NCBI RefSeq assembly: GCF_001077535.1
Contig: NZ_CP011968.1
Coordinates: 3,534,001-3,598,000 of the forward strand
Reading direction: 5' to 3'
Length of the DNA: 64,000 bases
Source: Clostridioides difficile ATCC 9689 = DSM 1296
GTDB taxonomy: Bacteria; Bacillota; Clostridia; Peptostreptococcales; Peptostreptococcaceae
A model generated the notes under the pieces. That model saw only the letters and a program-made list of their open reading frames with translations, was not told the origin of the DNA and ran no database searches. Position numbers and translations under genes: made by a program. Positions 56,828 to 64,000 of the stretch are shown here, in pieces (position 1 is the stretch's first letter; every line of letters starts with the position of its first letter).

Positions 56828-57607
56828 TTATTCTTTTTGTAAAATCCAAGTTGCTCCAACAAGGTCCTGCTGTAAATCAGTATATTCATTTTTTTGGCTA
56901 ATAACATATTGTTCAAACATATCTTTTTGAGAAGGATATTTTTTAATTAGCTCATTTGCACGAGTTATAATCCAGTTCATTTCCTCTTCAACATCATTTT
57001 CAAGTTCTAAACATGGTATACATTCAATTAGTTTCAGACCTAATTCTTTGAACAATATACACCACTCATTGTAAGTGGGATACACCCTCTCAAAATTAAG
57101 CTGTTCATTTGTAGATTTATCTACTACATATGCATCATCAATTAAAATGAACCCCTTACTTTTTATTGTAGGTAATAGCTTACTTATAGTTTCTTTATAA
57201 TTACCTAAAATATCCCCTACAGCTCCAAAAATCACACAATCATAATCGTGCTCAATTTTTACAGAACTATTAGCATCATTCATTTCAAAATCACACAAAG
57301 CATCAACCTTATATTCAATAGCCTTTCTTCTCGCATAATCAATAAATTCAGGTATCAAATCAATACCTTTGATATGTATATTCAACTCTTTTGCAAGCTT
57401 CACAGATACAGCACCTTTTCCACAAGCTAAATCCAAAACTTTTGTATCCTCATTAAAAGGTATATGCTTTCTAAATAATTGTAACATTTGTTCTGGTGAA
57501 CTTCCTAATTCCCAAAAATCTTGTAATAAATAAGGCAAATAAGGTAAAATATCAGTAGTATCAGAAGTTAGTGACTCTGCCAATTTTTCTTTTACAGTAT
57601 CATTCAT
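56828..57607 (-). CDS. SAM-dependent methyltransferase (class I)
   Basis: 259 aa from ATG 57607, with TTGGAGG upstream; an in-frame TTG would add five residues. Motif I is VLDLACGKGAVSVKLAKEL near residue 60, followed by IKGIDLIPEFIDYARRKA and, near 125, YDCVIFGAVGDILGNYKETI. The substrate is unknown; the fold is that of small-molecule methyltransferases (UbiE/arsM-like). It stands 111 bases from the DUF3781 gene on the same strand. Confidence 0.88.
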   Translation of the reverse strand: MNDTVKEKLAESLTSDTTDILPYLPYLLQDFWELGSSPEQMLQLFRKHIPFNEDTKVLDLACGKGAVSVKLAKELNIHIKGIDLIPEFIDYARRKAIEYKVDALCDFEMNDANSSVKIEHDYDCVIFGAVGDILGNYKETISKLLPTIKSKGFILIDDAYVVDKSTNEQLNFERVYPTYNEWCILFKELGLKLIECIPCLELENDVEEEMNWIITRANELIKKYPSQKDMFEQYVISQKNEYTDLQQDLVGATWILQKE

Positions 57608-57718
57608 TTTTTCAACCTCCAAAATTTAAATTATTATTCAAAAGTAATATTATTTTATATACTTCTTCATAGGTACTACAAACAGTGGAAAATACTTTTG
57701 ACCTTTGTATTTTGCAAT

Positions 57719-57970
57719 TCATTTCTTTTCTTTATGAGCTGTAATAATTGTATAACTGTGAGCGTTTACTGTTATAATACAATCATATACACTTATATAC
57801 CAGTTTTTTCCCTTTCTATTAATAATGGCATTTGGAGATTCTATTTTAGTTTTACACCAGTTTACTACATCATTTGTCTCCAAAGAAAGATTTTTCTTAA
57901 TTCTTACAACGCCTAACTCTGTTGTATGCAATCTATCTAGGTTTTTAAGTAATTCGTTTTCTACATTCAT
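57719..57970 (-). CDS. DUF3781 family protein
   Basis: 83 aa. The sequence DRLHTTELGVVRIKKNLSLETNDVVNWCKTKI and the end KGKNWYISVYDCIITVNAHSYTIITAHK fit the small DUF3781 family of Clostridia and relatives, often found beside methyltransferases or acetyltransferases. Function unknown. The promoter region upstream is duplicated (57990-58262). The ribosome site is weak (no strong GGAGG; ATAAGGTG). Confidence 0.8.
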   Translation of the reverse strand: MNVENELLKNLDRLHTTELGVVRIKKNLSLETNDVVNWCKTKIESPNAIINRKGKNWYISVYDCIITVNAHSYTIITAHKEKK

Positions 57971-58298
57971 TTTTATTAAAACACCTTATCCTTTGCAAAA
58001 TTAAATCTATTATTTAGTACTATTTTATCATAGTATTGTGTATTTTATCATAATCTTATAGTAAAACTATTTCTTTCCTACAGATTATAAATTATTTATG
58101 AATACACACCATTATAGAACTTTTCCTATGCAAAATTAAATCTATTATTTAACACTATTTTGTCATAGTATTGTGTATTTTATCATAATCTTATAGTAAA
58201 ATTATTTCTTTCCTACAAACTATAAATTATTTATAAATACATACTGCTGTAAAACTTTGCCTATATAAATCCATCTACTTTATACATAATACCTTCTT
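57971..58298. other. Duplicated region between DUF3781 and AraC genes
   Basis: Nearly all of it is the 135-bp duplication at 57990-58262. No separate gene was seen. Confidence 0.7.
57990..58262. repeat. 135-bp tandem duplication
   Basis: GCAAAATTAAATCTATTATT occurs at 57995 and 58130, and the following 120 bases match at roughly 90 percent, including the stretch AGTATTGTGTATTTTATCAT. Copies differ by scattered point changes only, so the duplication is not recent. Confidence 0.93.
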
Positions 58299-59168
58299 TT
58301 AAATGATTGGAACCCAAAACTGAATTTCACTCAAACCATTCTCATCAGTTTTTTCTCCATATTTTACAAAGTCATATAAATTATTTTCATTAAACTGGCA
58401 ACTTGAATTAGGGAACCATTCTTGATAGATATATTCTACAACATTTTGCATACTATCCTCATTTTTCCCAATAAAAGTAAAAACAATATAATTACTTTTC
58501 GGTAATACGAATTTTTCCATTCCATTAGGTAATTTGCCAAAAGTAGCTACTTGAGCACCTGCAATGTATGTAAATGTAGGAGTATTCTCAATCTCTTTAA
58601 AATTGCTATAATCACTAACTCCAATTAAAAAACCTAAATCTACCTTATTTTCTATCATCTCTTTATTTTTATGCAAATCCCTCCAACATTTTCCAATAAT
58701 ATGAAATCCTTTTCTTACTTTACCAGAATAGCCAACAATATTTATATCTGCACAATTAACTTTTTTAACATCTAAAACCATATCTCCACGTAATTTTTTT
58801 CTATTATGAATATCAAATTTTAATTGTAGTGGTAAAAAATCTTGATGTCTTCTAAAAAAATTAGGACTACGTTTAAACATTTTTTTAAACCCTCTTGAAA
58901 AAGAGCGTTGTGTGTCATACCCCGAGATTAAAGCAATCTCAATAATTGGTTTTTCTGTAAAAATTAGCATTCTCGCTGCTTCAGTAAGTCTACGTCTTTG
59001 TATATAATTATGTACACTAAATCCGACAACTGATGTAAACATTCTATGTAAATGGTATTTTGAATAGCCTATCTCTTTAGAAATTACATTTAAATCTAAC
59101 ATCTCATCTAAAAGATGTTTTTCTATATAATCTAAAGTTTTTTCAATGGTAATCAAATTGTTATCCAT
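58299..59168 (-). CDS. AraC family regulator with GyrI-like effector domain
   Basis: 289 aa. Two helix-turn-helix units in residues 8-105 (LDLNVISKEIGYSKYHLHRMFTSV and IIEIALISGYDTQRSFSRGFKKMF), then a GyrI-like ligand domain (130-289, FHIIGKCWRDL..., LPNGMEKFVLPKSNYIVF, ends WVPII). It resembles the other AraC-GyrI protein at 37138 in plan, but the sequences differ clearly. AGGAGGGGTGC precedes the ATG. The gene it controls is not obvious: its left neighbours read the same way but lie behind the duplicated region. Confidence 0.9.
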   Translation of the reverse strand: MDNNLITIEKTLDYIEKHLLDEMLDLNVISKEIGYSKYHLHRMFTSVVGFSVHNYIQRRRLTEAARMLIFTEKPIIEIALISGYDTQRSFSRGFKKMFKRSPNFFRRHQDFLPLQLKFDIHNRKKLRGDMVLDVKKVNCADINIVGYSGKVRKGFHIIGKCWRDLHKNKEMIENKVDLGFLIGVSDYSNFKEIENTPTFTYIAGAQVATFGKLPNGMEKFVLPKSNYIVFTFIGKNEDSMQNVVEYIYQEWFPNSSCQFNENNLYDFVKYGEKTDENGLSEIQFWVPII

Positions 59169-59306
59169 ATAGCACCCCTCCTATTTTAAAGATAGCATAT
59201 TATTTTATTTTGTTTTTCACATTCTTTGCTAATATTTTGATTTATTTTATGGCACACAAAAGACACTTCTATTTGAAGTGCCTATCTACTCTGTATATTG
59301 AGCTTC

Positions 59307-59396
59307 TTATTTCAATTTATTATAATCTTCAACAGATACAGGTTCTAGCCATTTATTGAAATCACCTTCAGCAGTTACCTTGTCTACAGCCAACTG
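59307..59396 (-). pseudogene. C-terminal remnant of an ABC substrate-binding protein
   Basis: The minus strand reads QLAVDKVTAEGDFNKWLEP followed by VSVEDYNKLK and TAA (59307-59309), preceded by an in-frame TAG. The style (DKVTAEGDF-x-KWLEPV) is the C-terminal end of NMT1/SsuA-type periplasmic binding proteins. There is no start or signal sequence. It is a deletion remnant; identification is from a short match. Confidence 0.5.
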
Positions 59397-59437
59397 CTAA
59401 ATTCCCTTCTATACCTTAATCTAACTTTTCCACTTCA

Positions 59438-59468
59438 AGTATACAACTTGAAGTTAGCTCTAAATCAA
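59438..59468 (-). promoter_or_regulatory. MerR-type promoter without a gene
   Basis: TTGATT (59463-59468), a 19-base spacer and TATACT (59438-59443) on the minus strand, with partial dyad (GAAGTTAGCTC). Layout and flanks (GTTA-CT-AA-TCAATAG) resemble the MerR promoter at 33096-33126. Downstream lies only the binding-protein remnant. Confidence 0.7.
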
Positions 59469-59505
59469 TAGTTTTTATCACAACAATTTGATTTTAAATT
59501 TAAAT

Positions 59506-60267
59506 TTATTCTTTTAAATTATCATCATCTATTATAGATTTTCTTATATTCAATAACTGGTCTACAAATTGGTTAGCAGGAGTATTTAAAATATTCTCAG
59601 GAGTATCATACTGTTGAACAACTCCATGATTTAATACCAAAGTCTTTGTTCCCAAAATCAAAGCTTCATAAATATCATGCGTAATAAAGATAATCGTAAC
59701 TCCTGTTTTTTTATGAATTTCTTTTATCTCTTTTTGTAATTGCTTTCGTGTAATCTCATCAACTGCACCAAAAGGTTCATCCATTAATAAAATTTCTGGA
59801 GAAGAAGCTAAAGCTCTTGCAATCCCTACACGTTGTTGCTGACCACCTGACAATTCTGATGGGTAACGCACTTTCATATCATTTGGCAATCCCACTATTT
59901 CCATCCATTTGTTTACAGCACTTTTTACTTCTAATTTATTCTTTTTACTTAGGAGATTTGGTACATATGAAATATTTTCTTCAACAGTCATATGAGGAAA
60001 AAGAACACTTCCCTGTACACAATATCCTATTCTTCTTCTTAATTTAATTAAGTCCTCGTTTTTGATATCTGTTTGGTTTATCAAAATATTTCCTCCATCT
60101 GGCAAAATCAGACCATTAATCATTTTTAAGAGTGTTGTCTTACCAGAACCAGATGAACCAATTACAGTCAAAAACTCTCCTTTTTCTATATCTAAATTAA
60201 GATTATCTATTATAGTTTTATCATTATATTGTTTTTTAATATTTTTAAATTGTATAATAGGTGTCAT
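59506..60267 (-). CDS. OpuC/EgtU-type ABC transporter ATP-binding protein
   Basis: 253 aa. Walker A GSSGSGKTTLLKMING near residue 37, signature LSGGQQQRVGIARAL near 135, Walker B ILLMDEPFGAVDEITRK near 158 and switch histidine in IIFITHDIYEAL. It belongs to the glycine betaine/carnitine/choline (QAT) family; the CBS domains that some members have at the end are missing (only ~25 residues follow). It starts 15 bases after the fused permease-binding protein gene ends, in the same operon. Confidence 0.93.
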   Translation of the reverse strand: MTPIIQFKNIKKQYNDKTIIDNLNLDIEKGEFLTVIGSSGSGKTTLLKMINGLILPDGGNILINQTDIKNEDLIKLRRRIGYCVQGSVLFPHMTVEENISYVPNLLSKKNKLEVKSAVNKWMEIVGLPNDMKVRYPSELSGGQQQRVGIARALASSPEILLMDEPFGAVDEITRKQLQKEIKEIHKKTGVTIIFITHDIYEALILGTKTLVLNHGVVQQYDTPENILNTPANQFVDQLLNIRKSIIDDDNLKE

Positions 60268-60282
60268 TATATTTCCTCCAAT

Positions 60283-61818
60283 TTATAAAAGACCTTTCTT
60301 ATTCAGAAACTCACGAGCAACTTCTCTAGGTTCTAAATTGTTGTTTTCTACGTCATAATTCATTTTAGCCATTTCTTTATCAGTCAAAATATCTCCAACC
60401 ATCTTAAATACCTTTGATAGTTCTGGATTTTCCTCTAATACTTCCAAACGAACAACATTTCCACATTGATAAGATGGGTAGAAATTTTTATCATCTTTTA
60501 GAACTACAACATCTGAAACACTATACTGACCATCAGTTGTAAATATAGGCATTACGTCAATCTTACCTTCATTGATAGCTTGGTATTTTAATCCAATATC
60601 TAAATCAACTGTATCTTTAAAGTTCAGTCCATATGTATTACACAATGGAGTATATCCATCCTCTCTCTCATAAAAGTCATATTCAGCTCCAAATGTCAAT
60701 TTAGAAGATACATCTTTTAAGTCCGTTATATTTTTTAAATTGTATTTATCTGCAACTTCTTTTCTAACTGCTAATGCATAGCTATTAGAAAAACCATACA
60801 TACCAGTCCATTGCATTTTAAGTTTAGTTTTGTATTCCGACTGTAGTTTACTAAACATACTTTCAGTATATAATTCATTTTTCTTAAGTACCATATTCCA
60901 GCCTGTACCTGTATACTCTGGATAAATGTCAAATTCTCCATTCTTCATAGCTGGCTGGATATTAGATGTTCCCCCTCCTACACCTTGTGTAATTTCCACG
61001 TTTAGACCTGTGTTTTTTTCAATTAAAATATCCAACATCTCACCAAGAATATATTGTTCAGTCATAGGTTTAGTAGCAATATGAATAGTTTGAGTCTTTG
61101 AAGGATTAAATAAATAAGACGTAAAGATAGTTGCTATAAGAATAAGGCTTCCTAGAATGGCAAAAACTTTTTTTCTATTTTTCTTTTTTCTTTTTCGTTG
61201 AAAAAATTTTTCTACCAGCCCTAAAATAAAATCAAATATTAAAGCTAATAGAGCAATAAGTATACTTCCAGTAATTGTCATTATTGTGTTATTTGTCGTG
61301 ATTCCTCTATATATGGCTACACCTAGGCCTCCAGCACCTATAAATGAAGCGATACCAGCTAATGCAATTGTCATAATCACCATATTTCTAATACCAGACA
61401 TAATAACAGGTAGGGCTAACGGAAGTTTTATTTTATACAATATCTGAAAATCTGTACTTCCCATTCCCCTAGCTGCTTCAAGAATATTTTTATCCACATT
61501 AGTAATTCCAGTATATGTATTTCTAACCATTGGCAATAATGCATAAATGGTAAGTGCAATAACAGCAGTAGTATTTCCAATTCCGGAAAATGGTATCAGA
61601 AATCCTAGCATAGAAATAGATGGAATGGTGTATAGAAAATTGATAGTTCCCAATATAGGTTTAGAAGAATTATGAAATTCACTTACAATAATACCAATTA
61701 TACCACCCAAAACAATCGCAATTATTATAGAAATAATAGAAATCATCAAATGTTCTATGGATAGCTTTATAAAAAAATCACTTCTTTCAGATAATAAGGT
61801 TAGAATATCATTTATCAT
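60283..61818 (-). CDS. Fused ABC permease and substrate-binding protein (OpuC/EgtUBC type)
   Basis: 511 aa. Residues 1-205 form the permease (six helices, with the EAA motif GITNVDKNILEAARGMG near 108). Residues 210-235 are a basic patch and a helix that anchors the rest outside the membrane. Residues 238-511 form the binding domain: ATKPMTEQYILGEMLDILIE, GVGGGTSNIQPAMKNGEFDIYPEYTG, TFGAEYDFYEREDGY. The fusion and these motifs fit quaternary-amine importers such as OpuCBC/OpuFB and the ergothioneine importer EgtU. Which compound is bound cannot be settled by eye. GGAGAGAGATGG precedes the ATG. Confidence 0.9.
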   Translation of the reverse strand: MINDILTLLSERSDFFIKLSIEHLMISIISIIIAIVLGGIIGIIVSEFHNSSKPILGTINFLYTIPSISMLGFLIPFSGIGNTTAVIALTIYALLPMVRNTYTGITNVDKNILEAARGMGSTDFQILYKIKLPLALPVIMSGIRNMVIMTIALAGIASFIGAGGLGVAIYRGITTNNTIMTITGSILIALLALIFDFILGLVEKFFQRKRKKKNRKKVFAILGSLILIATIFTSYLFNPSKTQTIHIATKPMTEQYILGEMLDILIEKNTGLNVEITQGVGGGTSNIQPAMKNGEFDIYPEYTGTGWNMVLKKNELYTESMFSKLQSEYKTKLKMQWTGMYGFSNSYALAVRKEVADKYNLKNITDLKDVSSKLTFGAEYDFYEREDGYTPLCNTYGLNFKDTVDLDIGLKYQAINEGKIDVMPIFTTDGQYSVSDVVVLKDDKNFYPSYQCGNVVRLEVLEENPELSKVFKMVGDILTDKEMAKMNYDVENNNLEPREVAREFLNKKGLL

Positions 61819-62229
61819 CCATCTCTCTCCTTTTATAAGTTTTACTTAACAAGATTTAAATTTTAATGTAGTTAATCTTTATTGTTTATACATCAGCAAA
61901 TCGTCATCAAATTATTTCACAAATTATATTAAGATTATAATCGGAACCTCCCATGACTGAAGTCACAAGTGTGTATAGCCATTTTTTAATCAAACTTGCA
62001 AGTAGACACAAAAAAGTAACTATTAGAGACTCCATCCTCGATATTCTCCATAAAAATAAGAAAAAAGGTCAGAACCGTTAAAATACTAAAATTTAAACAA
62101 ATTTCTGACACTTTATTTAATTAAATTTGAATATTTCTCACATTATTTATTACTGTTAAGTTTAATTATCATTTTATATACCCATTATATTTATTAAAAT
62201 ATCATTATAATTTTATTATATTTTATTTA
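61819..62229. other. Region between importer and UvrA-like genes with mini-element copy 3
   Basis: Contains the TnpB-type mini-element (61944-61993) and AT-rich DNA. A T-run-rich stretch with possible weak pairing lies near 62030-62080. No gene was seen. Confidence 0.6.
61944..61993 (-). mobile_element. 50-nt mini-element, TTGAT to TnpB-type end hairpin (copy 3)
   Basis: On the minus strand it starts TTGAT (complement 61989-61993) and ends GTGACTTCAGTCATGGGAGG then TTC, one base different from copies 1 and 2 in the hairpin. The middle is unrelated and shorter. The outer GGAACC arm of copies 1 and 2 is missing. Confidence 0.5.
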
Positions 62230-64000
62230 TTATACTATATATTTTGCTGTTAATGATATTTTATTGTTACATAATTGTTTTGGAATACCTTCAAATATTA
62301 CTCTCCCGCCTTTTGTTCCTCCTTCAGGTCCCAGCTCAATAATCCAATCAGCTCTTTTAATTACATCTATATTGTGTTCAATTATTATGACCGTATTTCC
62401 ATTATCTACAATCTCTTCAATTATACTTATAAAATTCTCAATATCAGCCATATGAAGACCTGTTGTTGGTTCATCTAATATATACACTGAACTTTCCTTA
62501 TTTAATTCACTAGCAAGCTTTAATCTTTGACACTCTCCTCCAGACAAAGTATCAAGAGTTTGTCCTAAAGTAAGGTATCCAATACCCATTTTTTCAATAC
62601 ATTGTAATTTCGTTTTAATCTGTTTTAAATTAAAAAACTCAATTGCGTCTAAAACAGACATTTCAAGAACTTCAATTATATTCTTCCCTTGAAACCTATA
62701 TTCTAAAACTTCTTTTTTAAATTTTTTACCTTCACAAACATTGCAGGTACTCTTTATACTCTCCATAAAAGCAAGATTCATTTCTACTATTCCAGAACCC
62801 TTACAGTTATCACAAGCTCCTTCTGAATTTGAACTGAATAAAGAAGCATTTACGCCATTTGTTTTTGAAAATATGCTTCTTATGTTGTTCATAATTCCAC
62901 TATATGTTGCCAAACTCGACCTTGAATTTGCTGAAACAGGGCTTTGGTCTATAAGTACAGCACTAGGATTTTGCTTTAAAAATTCATCCTTAATCAACGT
63001 ACTTTTACCTGCTCCTGCTACTCCAGTAACTAAAGTCAATACACCTTTAGGTATCTTAATCGATACATTTTTTAAATTGTTTTTATTACAATTTTTAACT
63101 TCTAAATATCCACTATGTTCTCTTACACTTTCTTTAATAGGAAGAAATTTACTTAAAGCATTCCCTGTCAAAGTACCACTTGTAAGTAGATTTTCATAAC
63201 TGCCTTCATACACAACTTCTCCACCATACTTACCTGCCTTTGGTCCTACATCTACAATATGGTCTGCAATCTTAATAACATCTGGGTCATGTTCAACAAC
63301 TATAATTGTATTCCCTTTATCACGCAATTTTTTTAAAAGATTATTTAATTTATACACATCTTTTGGATGAAGTCCTACACTTGGTTCATCAAAAATATAC
63401 ATTAAATCTACAAGATTACTATTTAAATACTTAACCATCTTTATACGCTGAGATTCCCCTCCTGATAGAGAAGATGTCTCTCTATCCAGTGTTAAATATC
63501 CAAGACCTATATCTATGATACTGTTTAACTTTTCTATTATTCCTTTAATTAAAGGTTGTGCTTCTGCCTCATCTATACTTTTAATAACTTCAGCCAATTC
63601 ATCAATTTGCATACTAGTTAAATCTGCTATATTATAACCATTAATTAAAGACCTATATACTCTTTCATTAAGTCTTCTTCCATCACATATAGGACATCTA
63701 TCTTCTATAAGAAGTTTACTCAATTTTTTCTTAGTAGCTTCAGATATTTCTCCCTCTCTACTTAAGTATAGGCGATTAAATTTAACCATTAGTCCCTCAT
63801 ATGTCATGTTAGTTTGACCAGCATTTTCTATCTTAATCTTTTCTGCTTTACCATGCAAAAACTTTTCCAATTCTACTTCTGAATAATCACATATCCTCTT
63901 ATTAATATCAAAAAATCCTGATTCAGCGAATATATTCCAATGCCAAGAACCCACTCCAAACCCTGAAAGCAATATAGCACCTTCATTTAATGATTTATTC
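62230..64000 (-). CDS. UvrA-like ABC protein, 5' end beyond the window
   Basis: The frame is open to the right edge (codons before the TTG at 63972 read NKSLNEGAILLSGFGVGSWHW), so the gene is partial: about 590 residues of a probable ~750-800 are here and the first Walker A is missing. Visible: CPICDGRR, LSGGESQRIKMVKYLN and IFDEPSVGLHPKD of the first half, then the second-half Walker A GVAGAGKSTLI, CDNCKGSG...CNVCEGKKF zinc module, LSGGECQRLKLASELN and YILDEPTTGLHMAD. As with the protein at 38144 it looks like a UvrA2/DrrC resistance type, not the repair UvrA. The two are only distantly alike. Confidence 0.88.
   Translation of the reverse strand, partial: NKSLNEGAILLSGFGVGSWHWNIFAESGFFDINKRICDYSEVELEKFLHGKAEKIKIENAGQTNMTYEGLMVKFNRLYLSREGEISEATKKKLSKLLIEDRCPICDGRRLNERVYRSLINGYNIADLTSMQIDELAEVIKSIDEAEAQPLIKGIIEKLNSIIDIGLGYLTLDRETSSLSGGESQRIKMVKYLNSNLVDLMYIFDEPSVGLHPKDVYKLNNLLKKLRDKGNTIIVVEHDPDVIKIADHIVDVGPKAGKYGGEVVYEGSYENLLTSGTLTGNALSKFLPIKESVREHSGYLEVKNCNKNNLKNVSIKIPKGVLTLVTGVAGAGKSTLIKDEFLKQNPSAVLIDQSPVSANSRSSLATYSGIMNNIRSIFSKTNGVNASLFSSNSEGACDNCKGSGIVEMNLAFMESIKSTCNVCEGKKFKKEVLEYRFQGKNIIEVLEMSVLDAIEFFNLKQIKTKLQCIEKMGIGYLTLGQTLDTLSGGECQRLKLASELNKESSVYILDEPTTGLHMADIENFISIIEEIVDNGNTVIIIEHNIDVIKRADWIIELGPEGGTKGGRVIFEGIPKQLCNNKISLTAKYIV

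Larger units (their letters stand above)
59169..59505. other. Region with decayed gene and orphan MerR promoter
   Basis: Contains the C-terminal remnant of a binding-protein gene (59307-59396) and a MerR-type promoter (59438-59468) pointing at it. A small hairpin (GACACTTC/GAAGTGCC) lies at about 59258-59281. Confidence 0.6.

Noticed and set aside
62230-63972. Complete gene starting with TTG 63972
   Set aside because: The frame continues in good UvrA-like sequence to the window edge, so the true start is outside.

Overview
The window is low-GC, clostridial DNA. Gene content and order match Clostridioides difficile or a very close relative: a cggR-gapA-pgk-tpiA-gpmI-eno glycolytic block, rpoN, a selenium-linked purine catabolic cluster and a CWB2/PepSY cell wall protein. 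This species call is from memory of gene order, not from a search. There is no rRNA, tRNA, CRISPR array or intact transposase gene.

Layout. 1-1530 (+): a 38-bp tandem array, a glyoxalase-fold gene broken by one in-frame TGA, and an AEC-type permease. 1913-10445 (-): secG and the glycolytic genes, headed by CggR with a CggR-type operator. 11243-12589 (-): rpoN (sigma-54). 12741-25511 (-): eight genes in one direction (ygeX, ygeY, D-aminoacylase, ssnA, purine/pyrimidine permease, preA, dihydropyrimidinase, Se-type xanthine dehydrogenase). These fit fermentation of purines, pyrimidines and amino-acid derivatives. 26741-29319 (-): a sigma-54 activator and ridA. Near-consensus sigma-54 promoters lie before ygeX and before ridA, each with a related enhancer-like block about 110 bp upstream. 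One activator therefore probably couples 2,3-diaminopropionate lyase, which makes 2-aminoacrylate, to RidA, which removes it.

29320-44100 is mixed accessory DNA: an oxidoreductase/MerR operon with a 19-bp-spacer MerR promoter, the CWB2/PepSY protein, an orphan phage replication-type protein, AraC-GyrI regulator + UvrA-like ABC protein + serine hydrolase, then a tandem-HTH MerR regulator with an MFS pump, both preceded by related leader sequences.

44444-64000 is rich in defence and efflux genes: a two-component system with an ABC exporter whose operon starts with an unlisted 42-aa membrane protein, a second YidC, a nitroreductase, MarR/MATE, PadR with two flavodoxin-like proteins, a methyltransferase, an AraC-GyrI regulator, an EgtU/OpuC-type importer with fused permease and binding protein, and a UvrA-like protein cut by the window edge.

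Small mobile relics run through the accessory DNA. Three 50-57 nt elements run from TTGAT to a conserved hairpin like the 3' end of IS605/TnpB or IStron elements. Two diverged copies of a ~110-bp MITE are present. Four intergenic tandem arrays have units of 38, 19, 45 and 135 bp.
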